From Christensenellaceae bacterium (GTDB lineage Bacteria; Bacillota; Clostridia; Christensenellales; Aristaeellaceae): a stretch of DNA of 22,459 nt. The notes beneath the pieces are model-generated. The model was not told where the DNA came from and ran no database searches. It saw nothing but the letters and a program-made list of their open reading frames with translations. The position numbers and the translations under genes were made by a program. Position 1 is the first letter of the stretch; each line of letters opens with the position of its first letter. Location of the stretch: positions 1 through 22,459 of the forward strand of contig JADGQP010000086.1 of NCBI GenBank assembly GCA_017881705.1, written 5' to 3'. This document shows, one piece after another, positions 7,393-15,509 of this stretch.

Positions 7393-9708
7393 CTATATTC
7401 CCAAGCCATCGTCTCCGCCGGGATCGTCGTTTTCCCCTTCATCGGTCATATCGGTTTGGAACTGTCCGGGGGTCGTGCCCTCGTAGCGCTTAAAAATACG
7501 GATCAGCGTCTGGCTGCTGTTGTAGCCGACTCTGCTGGCAATCTCCGCCACCGAAGCGTTCTTGTCGATCTCCATGATTTCCTTCGCTTTTTGTACACGA
7601 TAGTTGTTGATGTAATAAAGCAGGCCGATACCCTTTTCCTTCTTAAACACGCGCGACAGATATGGAAGCGACATGTTGAACGCGTCCGCCACCTGCTTTA
7701 CGCCCAATCCCACGTCGTAGTAATGCGCGGCGATGTAGTGCTCAATCTGCGTCAGTTCCCCCTGCATATCGGGGGTTTCGCTCTCCTGGCGCCCCACAAG
7801 CCGGCCGATCACCTCAAAAATCACGTCTTCCAGCTCTTGCCGGGTGCGTGCGGACAGCAAGCGCGCCACGGGGTTGGTTTCCTCGTAGAAACTGGTGCCC
7901 AAATCCGGCTCCACTTCGTGCAGCACATTGAGCATCATATTCATTACGCCAAACATACGGCAGCGCATCACATACAGCGACATACCGTCGCGGCAGTTAT
8001 AGTAGGCCATAATTTCTTTTAAAAGCTGCTCGCCCTTGCTGTAGTTCCCCTCCATCATCAGGCGGGTAAACTGCCTTTCCGCGTCCACAATGTCGTAATC
8101 CTGCCAGGCAATATCGCTGGAGAACATCGTTTCATCGTACAGGATTACGCGTTTGTCGGTTTCCGTAACAAACTCTGCGTATTCCCTGGCTTTAAGGGCA
8201 TTATTATAGGAAAGGTGTACGTTTTCTATGCCGTCCGTCGCGTCGCCCACGTATATGGACATCGCCGCAAGCGCCGGTTGTTCCATCGCGTGACGGATCA
8301 TCTGGTCGCAAATCTGCTGTACGGCAAACTGCGCGTCGTTATGGGAAACGCTTCCCGCAAAACAGAAGATGGCGGCATAAGCGTTGTTGTTGGGCTGTAT
8401 TACGCACTGGCAGGTTTGCCCCGCGCATTCCGACGCAAGCAGGTTCAGGCTGCCAAGCACCGCCTTGCTGCTTTCGGGCGTCGCGTTCGCTTCTTCTTCC
8501 CCAAGCTCGACCAGCGCGGCTACGAACACATTGCCGGTGAAAATTCCATCCAACTGCTTTCGGCGGTTCTTTTCCAGCGCGTTCAGGTTACCCGCCAGTA
8601 CTGACGTATACAGCTGCGTGTTCGCGGCGCGGCTTAACTGTTCGATTTCGGTATGCATCTCGTCGCCGGCGTTGAGCAATTCCTTTAGTTTACTGCTCAG
8701 AGCCGTAAAATCATCGATGGATTTTTCCGGTATATGAGCCGCCTGCTTTAACTGCTGCAGTGGCTTATAGTTATGCTTTGCCAGCAGATACGCCGCCATC
8801 AACCCCAACACGAGCGTGCCGCACGTGAAATACAGAAACGCCAGCTGCATGCTCGTAATGTCTTTAAGGAAGGTTGCGGAAGGCACTGACAGCACAAACC
8901 GGAACGGCGTAACGCCGGAATCGGCATACGTAACGACCAGATCGTCCTTGGTGCCCTGCCCCTGGCCGTATGAAGTGGAGAGGGAGGCATAGTCTACCGG
9001 GTCGCCGACCGAATAATCGCCGAAAACCGAGCCAGTAGGCAGCAGCATATAGGCGGAGCCGTTGATGGTTTCGCTTGTTTTAACCAGCAGATTGTGAACC
9101 GCATCCGCGTTAAGCACAATAACCAGGGTTAGAACCGGACGTCTTTCGGAAGTACGGGTGCTCAATGTTTGTATTTCGATCAACGATTTTCCGTTATTCA
9201 ACACATAAAAATCACGCTGGTGGTTCTGCTCCATCAACGCCAGAAAATCACTGTCGCTTAACCCAATGCGCTGGTTGACTACCTTGCTGAGCTGGTTGTC
9301 GCGCGTATAGATATGCCCCGAATCCAGCAGGCACTGCAGGTCGCTGCAATAGACGTAGATATACTTGATCAACGCCTGCTGGGTCGTAAAATTGGCAAGG
9401 TATTTAGCGCGCGTGTGTATATCGTAATATTTTGTGGCATCAAATGGCAGCGACATATATTTTAATCGGACCAGCGTAGAGGATACACAGATGGTATCGC
9501 TTATGTTGCTGACGGTTTTAAGCTGCTCGTCCACCACGTTTGAAACCTGCTGCACGGACATTCGCCCGTTCTCGTAAGCCTTACGGGTCAGGGTAGCCGC
9601 CGTATACTGGTACAGAGCCATCCCCGCGGCGATGGGCACTAGCAGTATGATAACATAACAGATTACCCAAAACCGGAATGTGCGCGACTTCCAAAAGGAA
9701 CTTTGCAT
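7393..9708 (-). CDS. Membrane-anchored AraC-family transcription regulator (YesN-like, extracellular sensor)
   Basis: With the ATG at 9708 the protein has 771 residues. The order is: cytoplasmic start, first membrane helix (about 13-33), an extracellular sensor region (about 34-285, probably Cache-like), second membrane helix (about 287-310), a linker and central cytoplasmic region, and an AraC-type double helix-turn-helix at about 655-751 ending in TPGQFQ. An acidic 20-residue tail follows. I prefer 9708 over the ATG at 9768 because GGAGAG lies 6 nt before it and the first membrane helix then sits normally. Proteins of this layout usually sense an extracellular ligand and activate an adjacent LplABC-type importer, which fits the downstream operon and its phased repeats. 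It has its own promoter and terminator. Confidence 0.9.
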   Translation of the reverse strand: MQSSFWKSRTFRFWVICYVIILLVPIAAGMALYQYTAATLTRKAYENGRMSVQQVSNVVDEQLKTVSNISDTICVSSTLVRLKYMSLPFDATKYYDIHTRAKYLANFTTQQALIKYIYVYCSDLQCLLDSGHIYTRDNQLSKVVNQRIGLSDSDFLALMEQNHQRDFYVLNNGKSLIEIQTLSTRTSERRPVLTLVIVLNADAVHNLLVKTSETINGSAYMLLPTGSVFGDYSVGDPVDYASLSTSYGQGQGTKDDLVVTYADSGVTPFRFVLSVPSATFLKDITSMQLAFLYFTCGTLVLGLMAAYLLAKHNYKPLQQLKQAAHIPEKSIDDFTALSSKLKELLNAGDEMHTEIEQLSRAANTQLYTSVLAGNLNALEKNRRKQLDGIFTGNVFVAALVELGEEEANATPESSKAVLGSLNLLASECAGQTCQCVIQPNNNAYAAIFCFAGSVSHNDAQFAVQQICDQMIRHAMEQPALAAMSIYVGDATDGIENVHLSYNNALKAREYAEFVTETDKRVILYDETMFSSDIAWQDYDIVDAERQFTRLMMEGNYSKGEQLLKEIMAYYNCRDGMSLYVMRCRMFGVMNMMLNVLHEVEPDLGTSFYEETNPVARLLSARTRQELEDVIFEVIGRLVGRQESETPDMQGELTQIEHYIAAHYYDVGLGVKQVADAFNMSLPYLSRVFKKEKGIGLLYYINNYRVQKAKEIMEIDKNASVAEIASRVGYNSSQTLIRIFKRYEGTTPGQFQTDMTDEGENDDPGGDDGLGI

Positions 9709-9805
9709 GCTGCTCTCCGTTCGTAATCCCTTGCACACTAATGCCGTTACAGTCCGCCTGAAGCACATCTGCCGCGGCTACCGATTTTCATTTCCTGTGT
9801 AAATA

Positions 9806-9834
9806 AGCATAACGCGCACCCCCGCCTTTGTCAA
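9806..9834 (-). promoter_or_regulatory. Promoter of the membrane-bound AraC regulator gene
   Basis: On the minus strand TTGACA (9834-9829), a 17-bp spacer and TATGCT (9811-9806) form a near-consensus sigma-A promoter, about 100 nt upstream of the preferred ATG. Confidence 0.7.
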
Positions 9835-9926
9835 TACATATCCGATTCCTTTACAACAAGCGGTTTCGCCATTCACCCTATACCGACGCATTAAAACAAC
9901 GTCCTGCCTGTGTTAAAAAAGGAACA

Positions 9927-9955
9927 TTGCCATCGCCAGACAATGTACGTACAAT
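9927..9955 (+). promoter_or_regulatory. Promoter of the MoaF-like gene
   Basis: TTGCCA (9927-9932), a 17-bp spacer and TACAAT (9950-9955) form a good sigma-A promoter. The leader to the TTG start at 10006 is about 45 nt. It is divergent from the regulator promoter, with about 93 bp between the two -35 boxes. Confidence 0.65.
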
Positions 9956-10005
9956 AAATACAGAGTGTTTGACAACGATTCCGACAAATAGGGAGGTCCA
10001 TTAAA

Positions 10006-11658
10006 TTGGAACAAACTGTACAGGGGTTTCCCCATTCCGCCATAGGCTGTCCGGCGGGATACCTCGAACCGTTTTGCTACGAACCCGTCGGGTTGCGGTT
10101 ACGGCTTACGACGGTCGGGGGCAGTGAATATGTTTTTTCGTTTCTCACGGGAAACACCGTAGCCTGGGGCCCGGCAGGCAGCGAAGCGCCTGCGTGCTTT
10201 TATAAGTGCTTGAAACTGCAGCAAAGTCTCTATCTGTTTTCCCTGCTGCCCGGCCAGTGCCGCGCGGGGGCGTGCCTCGTGATCGATCTGGATACCGGCT
10301 GGGCTGCGCTGGTTGAAGGAGGCGACGGCGGTTTCCACGCGGGCACGGTGGCGCCTTTTCATGACCGCTTCCCCGCCGCGTGCTCCACGCTCGCGGGCCA
10401 TACCCTACTATGGCGTACGGGTTCGCGGAGCTGTTTTACGCAAACTTTTGAGGCGGAAGCTTTTCACGTTCTACACCGGGACGAAACGGGGGCGCTGTGT
10501 TCGCGCGTTTACGCGATGCGGTGCTTTCCTTTACGGGAGGATGTGTACCTGATCGCGTCTTTTGCGCCGGGCAGCCGCGAAACGGTGGTGATGCTTGCGG
10601 ACCTTTGCGCCGTGCGGGCTGTGGGGTTGGTTATAACCGCAGGGCAGCAAACCGCCGCCACGCCGACCCACACGCTGTTCTCCGTCTACGGGGCGTTCGT
10701 CCCTCCGGAGGAGAAGCTGGAGGCCGCGCTGGCCGACGCGTTGTTGCCCCATTACCAAACACGCATTATCGGTAAGGAAGTCTACAATCCCGTGGCGATC
10801 CGCCGTGCGGCGGGCGGGCTGAAACAATACGCGCCGCCTCTGAGCGGCGAACTGGCGGGAATCACCCTGAATTTTCGCCCGGACGGGTATCGGGCCGTTG
10901 TCATTCGCTTTTTAACCGCTTCCACATTGGAATGGGCCTATTCCGGCAAAGCGTTTCAGCCGGAAACCTACGATGCGGTAAAGGGCGGCAACGCGGTCTA
11001 CCTGATCGTTTGCCACCCGCACGGGCAGCTGCCCGCCTCCTGCGTAACCCTTGTGTGGGATCGGGATACACGGCTGGTGACGGCGATACTTGCCTGGGAA
11101 CATCAAAACCCGTTATACCCCCGGTTGGTTACCTCCCGCGCCGTATTCGGCGTGGAATCCCGCGAGGGCGAACCGCGGCCCACAGCGCGCCATTGCTTTA
11201 CGGACGATTTGATCGGCAAGCGGATCCTGTGGCATTATACCGCCGTGGACGATGTGCTGCACATCTGTTTCGGACACGACAGCTTCCGGCTGGGCGCGGC
11301 GGACATAACGATGGTTCCCCATCCGGACGAAGCGGCGCTGAAAAACTATGATCGGCTGTCGCGCCGCCGTGCCACCTATCCTTATTATGAAGAAAAAGTT
11401 TATTACATCCGTATCCGTGAAGGGCTGTACCTGTACTCGGTGATCGAGTACGCCATGTGCAGGCTGGTGGCGGGGCAGGGCGGCGGCGAGCTGCTTGCCC
11501 TTGTGGATACCGTACGGCAACGGTACGTCGGCCGTACCTTCGGGCTGGACGCACAGTTGAATGCGGCGCATGACATCATCTCCGCGCCCGGCTGTTTCCT
11601 GGATACGCCGGATCGGGTGGAAAGCCTGCCCTTCCCGATTTATTCCTTTCCCGATTGA
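10006..11658 (+). CDS. MoaF-like protein with four calycin-type repeats, function unknown
   Basis: The start is TTG, set by GGGAGGT 8 nt upstream. The 550-residue product has no signal or membrane segment. Four similar beta-rich units can be read at about 27-104, 127-208, 281-364 and 399-505. Each has a 'leucine-hydrophobic-W' strand, a Y/F-rich strand, a YLhh strand (SLYLFSL, DVYLIAS, AVYLIVC, GLYLYSV) and a closing strand; the first three close with a clear hydrophobic-D strand. The last two units (FTDDLIGKRILWHY onward) most resemble the MoaF family, which normally has only an N- and a C-terminal unit; this protein would be two such pairs. The MoaF fold is lipocalin-like, and related barrels bind or act on small aromatic or hydrophobic molecules. 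A role with a product of the surrounding esterases is inference. It is transcribed alone, convergent with the esterase operon. Confidence 0.65.
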   Translation: MEQTVQGFPHSAIGCPAGYLEPFCYEPVGLRLRLTTVGGSEYVFSFLTGNTVAWGPAGSEAPACFYKCLKLQQSLYLFSLLPGQCRAGACLVIDLDTGWAALVEGGDGGFHAGTVAPFHDRFPAACSTLAGHTLLWRTGSRSCFTQTFEAEAFHVLHRDETGALCSRVYAMRCFPLREDVYLIASFAPGSRETVVMLADLCAVRAVGLVITAGQQTAATPTHTLFSVYGAFVPPEEKLEAALADALLPHYQTRIIGKEVYNPVAIRRAAGGLKQYAPPLSGELAGITLNFRPDGYRAVVIRFLTASTLEWAYSGKAFQPETYDAVKGGNAVYLIVCHPHGQLPASCVTLVWDRDTRLVTAILAWEHQNPLYPRLVTSRAVFGVESREGEPRPTARHCFTDDLIGKRILWHYTAVDDVLHICFGHDSFRLGAADITMVPHPDEAALKNYDRLSRRRATYPYYEEKVYYIRIREGLYLYSVIEYAMCRLVAGQGGGELLALVDTVRQRYVGRTFGLDAQLNAAHDIISAPGCFLDTPDRVESLPFPIYSFPD

Positions 11659-11954
11659 GGCGCGAAAAGCGGGTCGCCTGCGCAGGGTACGGCGCATATC
11701 TCCGTAATTAAAACAGCGCCGCAGCCCATAAACGGGCTGCTGCGCTGAACTTGGCAAAGAAGCCTGCTTTCAGGAGGGATCGGAGGACCGCGGTCCTCCG
11801 ATTGTCGTTCGTATCGACCGGCTTTGCCGGTCGGGCGGGGAGTTTGCGGCTCTGCCGCAAACAATACCCGAAAATCGAAAAAGTGGCGAAGCTCACTTTT
11901 TTGACAGTCTGAGCGCCGCAGCCCACAAACGGGCTGCGGCGCTGGTTACTATAC
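11659..11954. repeat. Hairpin-rich intergenic element between convergent genes
   Basis: Six hairpins or palindromes are packed here: AGCGCCGCAGCCC stem at 11715-11746; a perfect 20-bp palindrome built on CGGAGGACCG (11781-11800); GACCGGC/GCCGGTC (11816-11832); GTTTGCGGC/GCCGCAAAC (11842-11862); AAAAAGTG/CACTTTTT (11878-11901); and a second AGCGCCGCAGCCC hairpin with a perfect 13-bp stem (11912-11943). First and last are near-identical, 197 bp apart. Non-random structure of this sort suggests a dispersed intergenic repeat (REP/MITE-like) family. Open frames across it look spurious. Confidence 0.65.
11878..11902. terminator. Probable bidirectional terminator between convergent genes
   Basis: AAAAAGTG and CACTTTTT pair around an 8-nt loop, giving a T run on both strands. 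It sits between the stops of the MoaF-like gene and the CocE-like gene and could end both transcripts; the GC-rich stems on either side may contribute. Confidence 0.45.
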
Positions 11955-13610
11955 TTATTTCCGTTCCAATGGCACGCTGATTTGGGAAGGGTAAGCCGCG
12001 GAGCAATGGATAAGGTTGTGGGAAACAAAGGAGCCGGTATCGTTTGCGGGGCGCTCCGCGGTGCCGTAGTTCACATCGTACTTGGGGAAGGCGCTGCCCG
12101 TAATCTCCAGCGCCAGCCGATGCCCGGCAAACAGGGTGTAGCGGACGTGACCCAACAGAACATCAATGGTATAAACCTGATTTCTTTCCAGCGGTTCGCT
12201 GACCCAGCCGTTGCGGTAACGGGCGCGCGTGGCGCCGTCACAGATTACAAATGCGGTGCCGTCCGGCGCAACGTCGCACAGGCGAAGAATCACGTCCGCG
12301 TCCTTCGCGTCGGAGGACAGATAAACCGTGGCTTTCACAAGCCCGCGGATGCTCACATTCTGCCCGACGGGCTGCGAGGCGTAGCGCAGCGAATTGCGCC
12401 CGGCGGCAGTTGCCTTGCATACGCCGTAGCCCACGAAGGGTAGCGGATGCGCGGGGTCGTGCATGTATTCGTCGCAGGTTTCCGAACTGGGCACCGCGTC
12501 GCCCAGCGCGCCGCCGCCCTGCAGGTACCAGGCGCGCGCGTCGTTCTGCCCGTCGGTCCAATCGTCGTTCTCCCAGGCGGTGCGGGTAACGATGTCGTAA
12601 TAGCGGTAAGGTTTCCACGCGGGCGCTTTTTTGCCCAGCAGCCAGTGGTCGAACCATTCGACCATCTCGCGCTGTATATCCACGTCGATCTCGCCGGTTT
12701 CCAGCGCGCTGTCGGCGCGCGCGGGTGCGTCGCCGGGCTTCCAGGGCGCTACCAGCACGCGGCTGTCCACGCCGTTTTTCCGTTGGGTGCGGCAGTGTTC
12801 CACCAGCGGGTTACGGGACGAGTCGTACCAGCCGGAAACGTAGAAGGCGGGAACGCGCATGGTACTCAGGTCCATGTCGCGCCCTTCCTTGTGGATCAGG
12901 GCAAAATCATCATATCCTGCTACCAGATGCCGATAGTAATTCTTCAGCAGCGGAAACGGTGTATCTTTCAAAACGGGCATTTCGCTCAGCGGACGATGCA
13001 GCAGCTGCCGCGTGGGATAATCGCGGATATACTCCGTCAGCAGCGGCAGGTACTTGTCCGTCGTTTCCTTGTCGTACCGGCCGTCTCTAAGGCGGTTGAG
13101 CTGGCGGCTCATACACCAGCCCACGTGGGAATAGAACAGAAACCCGCGGTTATCGCAGTCCCTGTTGATGGAAACGCTTGTTTGAAACGGGCAAATGGCT
13201 TTCAGGTGCGGCGGCTGTTCCGCCGCGGCCATCAGCTGCAGGTATCCAGCGTAATAATTGCCGATCATGCCGATGTTGCCGTTGCAATAGGGTTGTTTGG
13301 CTAGCCATTCGATGGTGTCGTATCCGTCCTTGCCATCGGCGGTAAAGCGGTCGAACTCGCCGTCCGATTCGCCCAACCCGCGCGCGTCCTGGATGAAAAC
13401 GGCATACCCGTGTTGTGTGAAATAGGCGGGGTCGTACTGGCCGAAGGCGCGCCCCAGCGTGTTTTTCCGGAAAATGGTGCGCCAAAGGAGCAGGGGAACT
13501 TTCCCCTGCTCCGCCGGCCTGTACAGATCGCCGCGAAGTACCACGCCGTCGCGCATGGGCGTTTCGACGTTAAACTCGCAAAGCATCCCGTTTTGGCCGT
13601 ATGCGTTCAT
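11955..13610 (-). CDS. CocE/NonD-family homologue lacking the catalytic serine and histidine (probable pseudoenzyme)
   Basis: The 551-residue protein aligns along its length with the CocE-family protein encoded at 206-1909 (DARGLGESDG, IGMIG, CPFQ, GWYD, APW, WFDHWL, WYLQGGG). Its catalytic positions differ. Where the other has GLSYFG, this one has GNYYAG, so the nucleophile serine is Y119. Where the other has GPWVHG, this one has APWKPG, so the histidine is P292. The oxyanion tyrosine of RTPY is F47 in RTIF. Only the acid D263 remains. I checked the relevant codons on the minus strand and the frame is intact. It may bind ligand without hydrolysis, regulate a partner, or use other chemistry. 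It starts 1 nt after the stop of the upstream esterase, so translation is probably coupled. There is no signal peptide. Confidence 0.9.
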   Translation of the reverse strand: MNAYGQNGMLCEFNVETPMRDGVVLRGDLYRPAEQGKVPLLLWRTIFRKNTLGRAFGQYDPAYFTQHGYAVFIQDARGLGESDGEFDRFTADGKDGYDTIEWLAKQPYCNGNIGMIGNYYAGYLQLMAAAEQPPHLKAICPFQTSVSINRDCDNRGFLFYSHVGWCMSRQLNRLRDGRYDKETTDKYLPLLTEYIRDYPTRQLLHRPLSEMPVLKDTPFPLLKNYYRHLVAGYDDFALIHKEGRDMDLSTMRVPAFYVSGWYDSSRNPLVEHCRTQRKNGVDSRVLVAPWKPGDAPARADSALETGEIDVDIQREMVEWFDHWLLGKKAPAWKPYRYYDIVTRTAWENDDWTDGQNDARAWYLQGGGALGDAVPSSETCDEYMHDPAHPLPFVGYGVCKATAAGRNSLRYASQPVGQNVSIRGLVKATVYLSSDAKDADVILRLCDVAPDGTAFVICDGATRARYRNGWVSEPLERNQVYTIDVLLGHVRYTLFAGHRLALEITGSAFPKYDVNYGTAERPANDTGSFVSHNLIHCSAAYPSQISVPLERK

Positions 13611-13611
13611 A

Positions 13612-14430
13612 TTACAGGATCTCCTTCTCGCGTTTGCGGATCGGGAGCCACTGGATGAACACTTTCAGCCACTCGTCCCAAAAGTCGAAATAATGGAAGC
13701 CGGGGCTGTCGAAGAACACTACGTCGAACGGATTGGGCAGGCTCGAGAAATAGGCGAAATCCTTCTTCTCCGCGTCGTGGCAGCCGTCCGCCGTGCCGCA
13801 GCAGCCGAATATTTTAGGCAGGGGCTTGCCGCTTTCGGAGGCGAGTCGTGCCAGATAGCGGTTGTCATGCTCAGTTTCGTGCCTCTTGGTAAGGTCGCCG
13901 TCGTCAGTGCCGAAAACCTGCCAGCGTATGAAATTAAGCGGTACGCGCCTGCCGCCGTCCAGCATGTTGCCGGCGCCCATCAGGTCGATAAAGTTGGCGC
14001 AGGAGAAGATGCCCATGGCCGCGTAAAGATCCGGCCGGGTGAAGCCCAGCTTCATCGTGCCGTGGCCGCCCATGGACATGCCGGCAATAAAGTTGTCCTC
14101 CCGTTCGGGGGAGATGGGCAGGTAGCTTTGCAGCATCCGGGGCAATTCCTCGGTTACGTAGTCGAAGTACCGGCCGCCGTCGGTATTGGTGTAAAAGCTG
14201 TTCTCCACGGAGGGCATCACAACGGCGATTCCGCGCTTTTGCGCATACAACTCCAGCGACGTAAAGCGCTGCCACACCGTATTGTCGTCGGTTGCGCCGT
14301 GCAGCAGCCATAATACGGGGAACTTGCCGTTTGCGAGCCTGCGTTCTTCAGTCCATTCAGGCAGGATTACATCAATGCTTGCCTTACGCGTAAGGCATTC
14401 GGAATTCAATTCCATTCTAATGAGCGACAT
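13612..14430 (-). CDS. EstD-family (esterase D-like) carboxylesterase, tandem copy 2
   Basis: This 272-residue alpha/beta-hydrolase matches the putative esterase family (PF00756) that includes tributyrin/acetyl esterases and feruloyl esterase domains. The nucleophile is S119 in GMSMGG, the acid probably D215 in CGTAD, and the base H246 in GFHYFDFWD. It lacks a signal peptide, so it should remove acyl groups in the cytoplasm. Its first 14 nt overlap the end of the upstream paralogue, and GGGGGGA precedes the ATG. It shares EDNFIAG and RPDLY blocks with that paralogue, so the pair arose by tandem duplication; differences around the active site (G for S after the oxyanion glycine region, shorter middle loop) suggest different acyl or alcohol specificity. 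Confidence 0.9.
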   Translation of the reverse strand: MSLIRMELNSECLTRKASIDVILPEWTEERRLANGKFPVLWLLHGATDDNTVWQRFTSLELYAQKRGIAVVMPSVENSFYTNTDGGRYFDYVTEELPRMLQSYLPISPEREDNFIAGMSMGGHGTMKLGFTRPDLYAAMGIFSCANFIDLMGAGNMLDGGRRVPLNFIRWQVFGTDDGDLTKRHETEHDNRYLARLASESGKPLPKIFGCCGTADGCHDAEKKDFAYFSSLPNPFDVVFFDSPGFHYFDFWDEWLKVFIQWLPIRKREKEIL

Positions 14431-15247
14431 GCTGTTCCCCCCTGTCTTTCAAGGCTGCGTCCAGGAACGCTTGAATCCACTTATCCCAAAACTCCCAGCA
14501 ATGTACGCCGTGTTCGGTGTGGAATTCATAACGGAAGGGGTTGCCCTCAACACCCTCGAAAAATTCCTTTAACCCCATGCCGACTGGGTAAGCGTGATCT
14601 TCGAGGCCTACGGCGTGGAATACTTTGGGCACGGGTTTATTTTCCTTAATCACGTTTTCGGCGTTCAGCAGCACGTCGTGCTCCGGGTTGCCCTTCAGGT
14701 CGTCGGTACTCTCAACGCCGAAGTTGACCATGTTTACGCTCTTGTGGCCGGGGCCGCCGGGCGCAGCCGGGCCGCCCGCGGATTTGGCGCGAAGATGCTC
14801 CAGCGGAATCACGCTGCTGGCGGACAGTACGCCGATTGCCCCATAGAGATCCGGGCGGCGCATCCCAAGCGATATGGCACCGCTGCCGCCCAGCGACAGA
14901 CCGGCGATAAAGTTATCCTCCCGCTTGGTGGATACGCGCGGGAACATGTGCTTAATGATTTTGGGCAGTTCCTGAGTAAGAAAATCGAAGTAATCCGCGC
15001 CCCAGTACATGTTGCAGTACCGGCTGTACCCGGCGTGAGGCATGACCACCGCGATTTTGCGCTGATCCGCATAACGGCGGATGCCGGTTTCCTCCACCCA
15101 GTCGTTTTCATTTCCGCCGCCGCCATGCAGCAGCCATAGTACGGGAAATTCCCCTTCCGTGCGGTCGTCCGGCAGAATCACGTTTACCGCGTCCTGCAGA
15201 GCCAACACCTGCGAACGGAAGTTGATCCGCATGAGTACGTTGGACAT
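14417..15247 (-). CDS. EstD-family (esterase D-like) carboxylesterase, tandem copy 1
   Basis: A 276-residue paralogue of the next gene product. The triad reads S118 in GLSLGG, D217 in GLEDH and H249 in GVHCWEFWD, and the oxyanion loop HGGGGNENDW is glycine-rich. Residues 157-168 form a Gly/Pro/Ala-rich insertion (GGPAAPGGPG) absent from the partner. No signal peptide is seen. The ATG is preceded by AAAGGAG at a rather long distance. A strong promoter about 90 nt upstream allows this gene and the two after it to be expressed apart from the 563-residue esterase upstream. Probable function: deacetylation or deacylation of an imported sugar or aromatic ester. Confidence 0.9.
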   Translation of the reverse strand: MSNVLMRINFRSQVLALQDAVNVILPDDRTEGEFPVLWLLHGGGGNENDWVEETGIRRYADQRKIAVVMPHAGYSRYCNMYWGADYFDFLTQELPKIIKHMFPRVSTKREDNFIAGLSLGGSGAISLGMRRPDLYGAIGVLSASSVIPLEHLRAKSAGGPAAPGGPGHKSVNMVNFGVESTDDLKGNPEHDVLLNAENVIKENKPVPKVFHAVGLEDHAYPVGMGLKEFFEGVEGNPFRYEFHTEHGVHCWEFWDKWIQAFLDAALKDRGEQHVAH

Positions 15248-15285
15248 ACGGGCTAGTCCACTCCTTTCAAGTTGCAGCTACACGT

Positions 15286-15320
15286 GCAAAAGCGGCGGCC
15301 AGACAGCCGTTCGCTTTTAC
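15286..15320 (-). promoter_or_regulatory. Leader hairpin of the EstD-EstD-CocE transcript
   Basis: AAAAGCG (15288-15294) pairs with CGCTTTT (15312-15318), continued inside by CGGC/GCCG after a small bulge, with a 6-nt loop. It lies within the predicted leader, between the internal promoter and the ribosome binding site. It may be a protective 5' structure; no known riboswitch is recognised. Confidence 0.4.
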
Positions 15321-15339
15321 AACGATGTTTCATATTTTC

Positions 15340-15368
15340 ATGATAAGGAGGCGCGGGGTACAGGTCAA
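15340..15368 (-). promoter_or_regulatory. Internal promoter for the tandem esterase genes
   Basis: On the minus strand TTGACC (15368-15363), a 17-bp spacer and TATCAT (15345-15340) give a near-consensus sigma-A promoter with a predicted start near 15333, about 86 nt before the ATG at 15247. Confidence 0.7.
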
Positions 15369-15509
15369 TCGCTTTGATTTGTTGCGCCGGTACGCGAAAT
15401 TTGCCAGACGCAGCAGAATCCCGTGTATGGAATGGACAAAAGCACGCCAGAGATTACTAAATTTAGCCTATCCGGCGATAAAAGGGCAATATACGGGACA
15501 TAACGGGCA

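Noticed and set aside
11659..11954. CRISPR array
   Set aside because: The repeats are two hairpins 197 bp apart with different hairpins between them; there is no regular repeat-spacer pattern and no cas gene in the window.
11708..12028. A 106-codon minus-strand frame and a shorter one at 11640-11864
   Set aside because: They span the hairpin cluster and the gene ends on either side; the composition is that of translated palindromes, with no family signature.
12447..13304. A 285-codon plus-strand frame inside the CocE-like gene, and similar ones at 13459-14313 and 16245-17045
   Set aside because: All are antisense shadows of well-supported minus-strand hydrolase genes.
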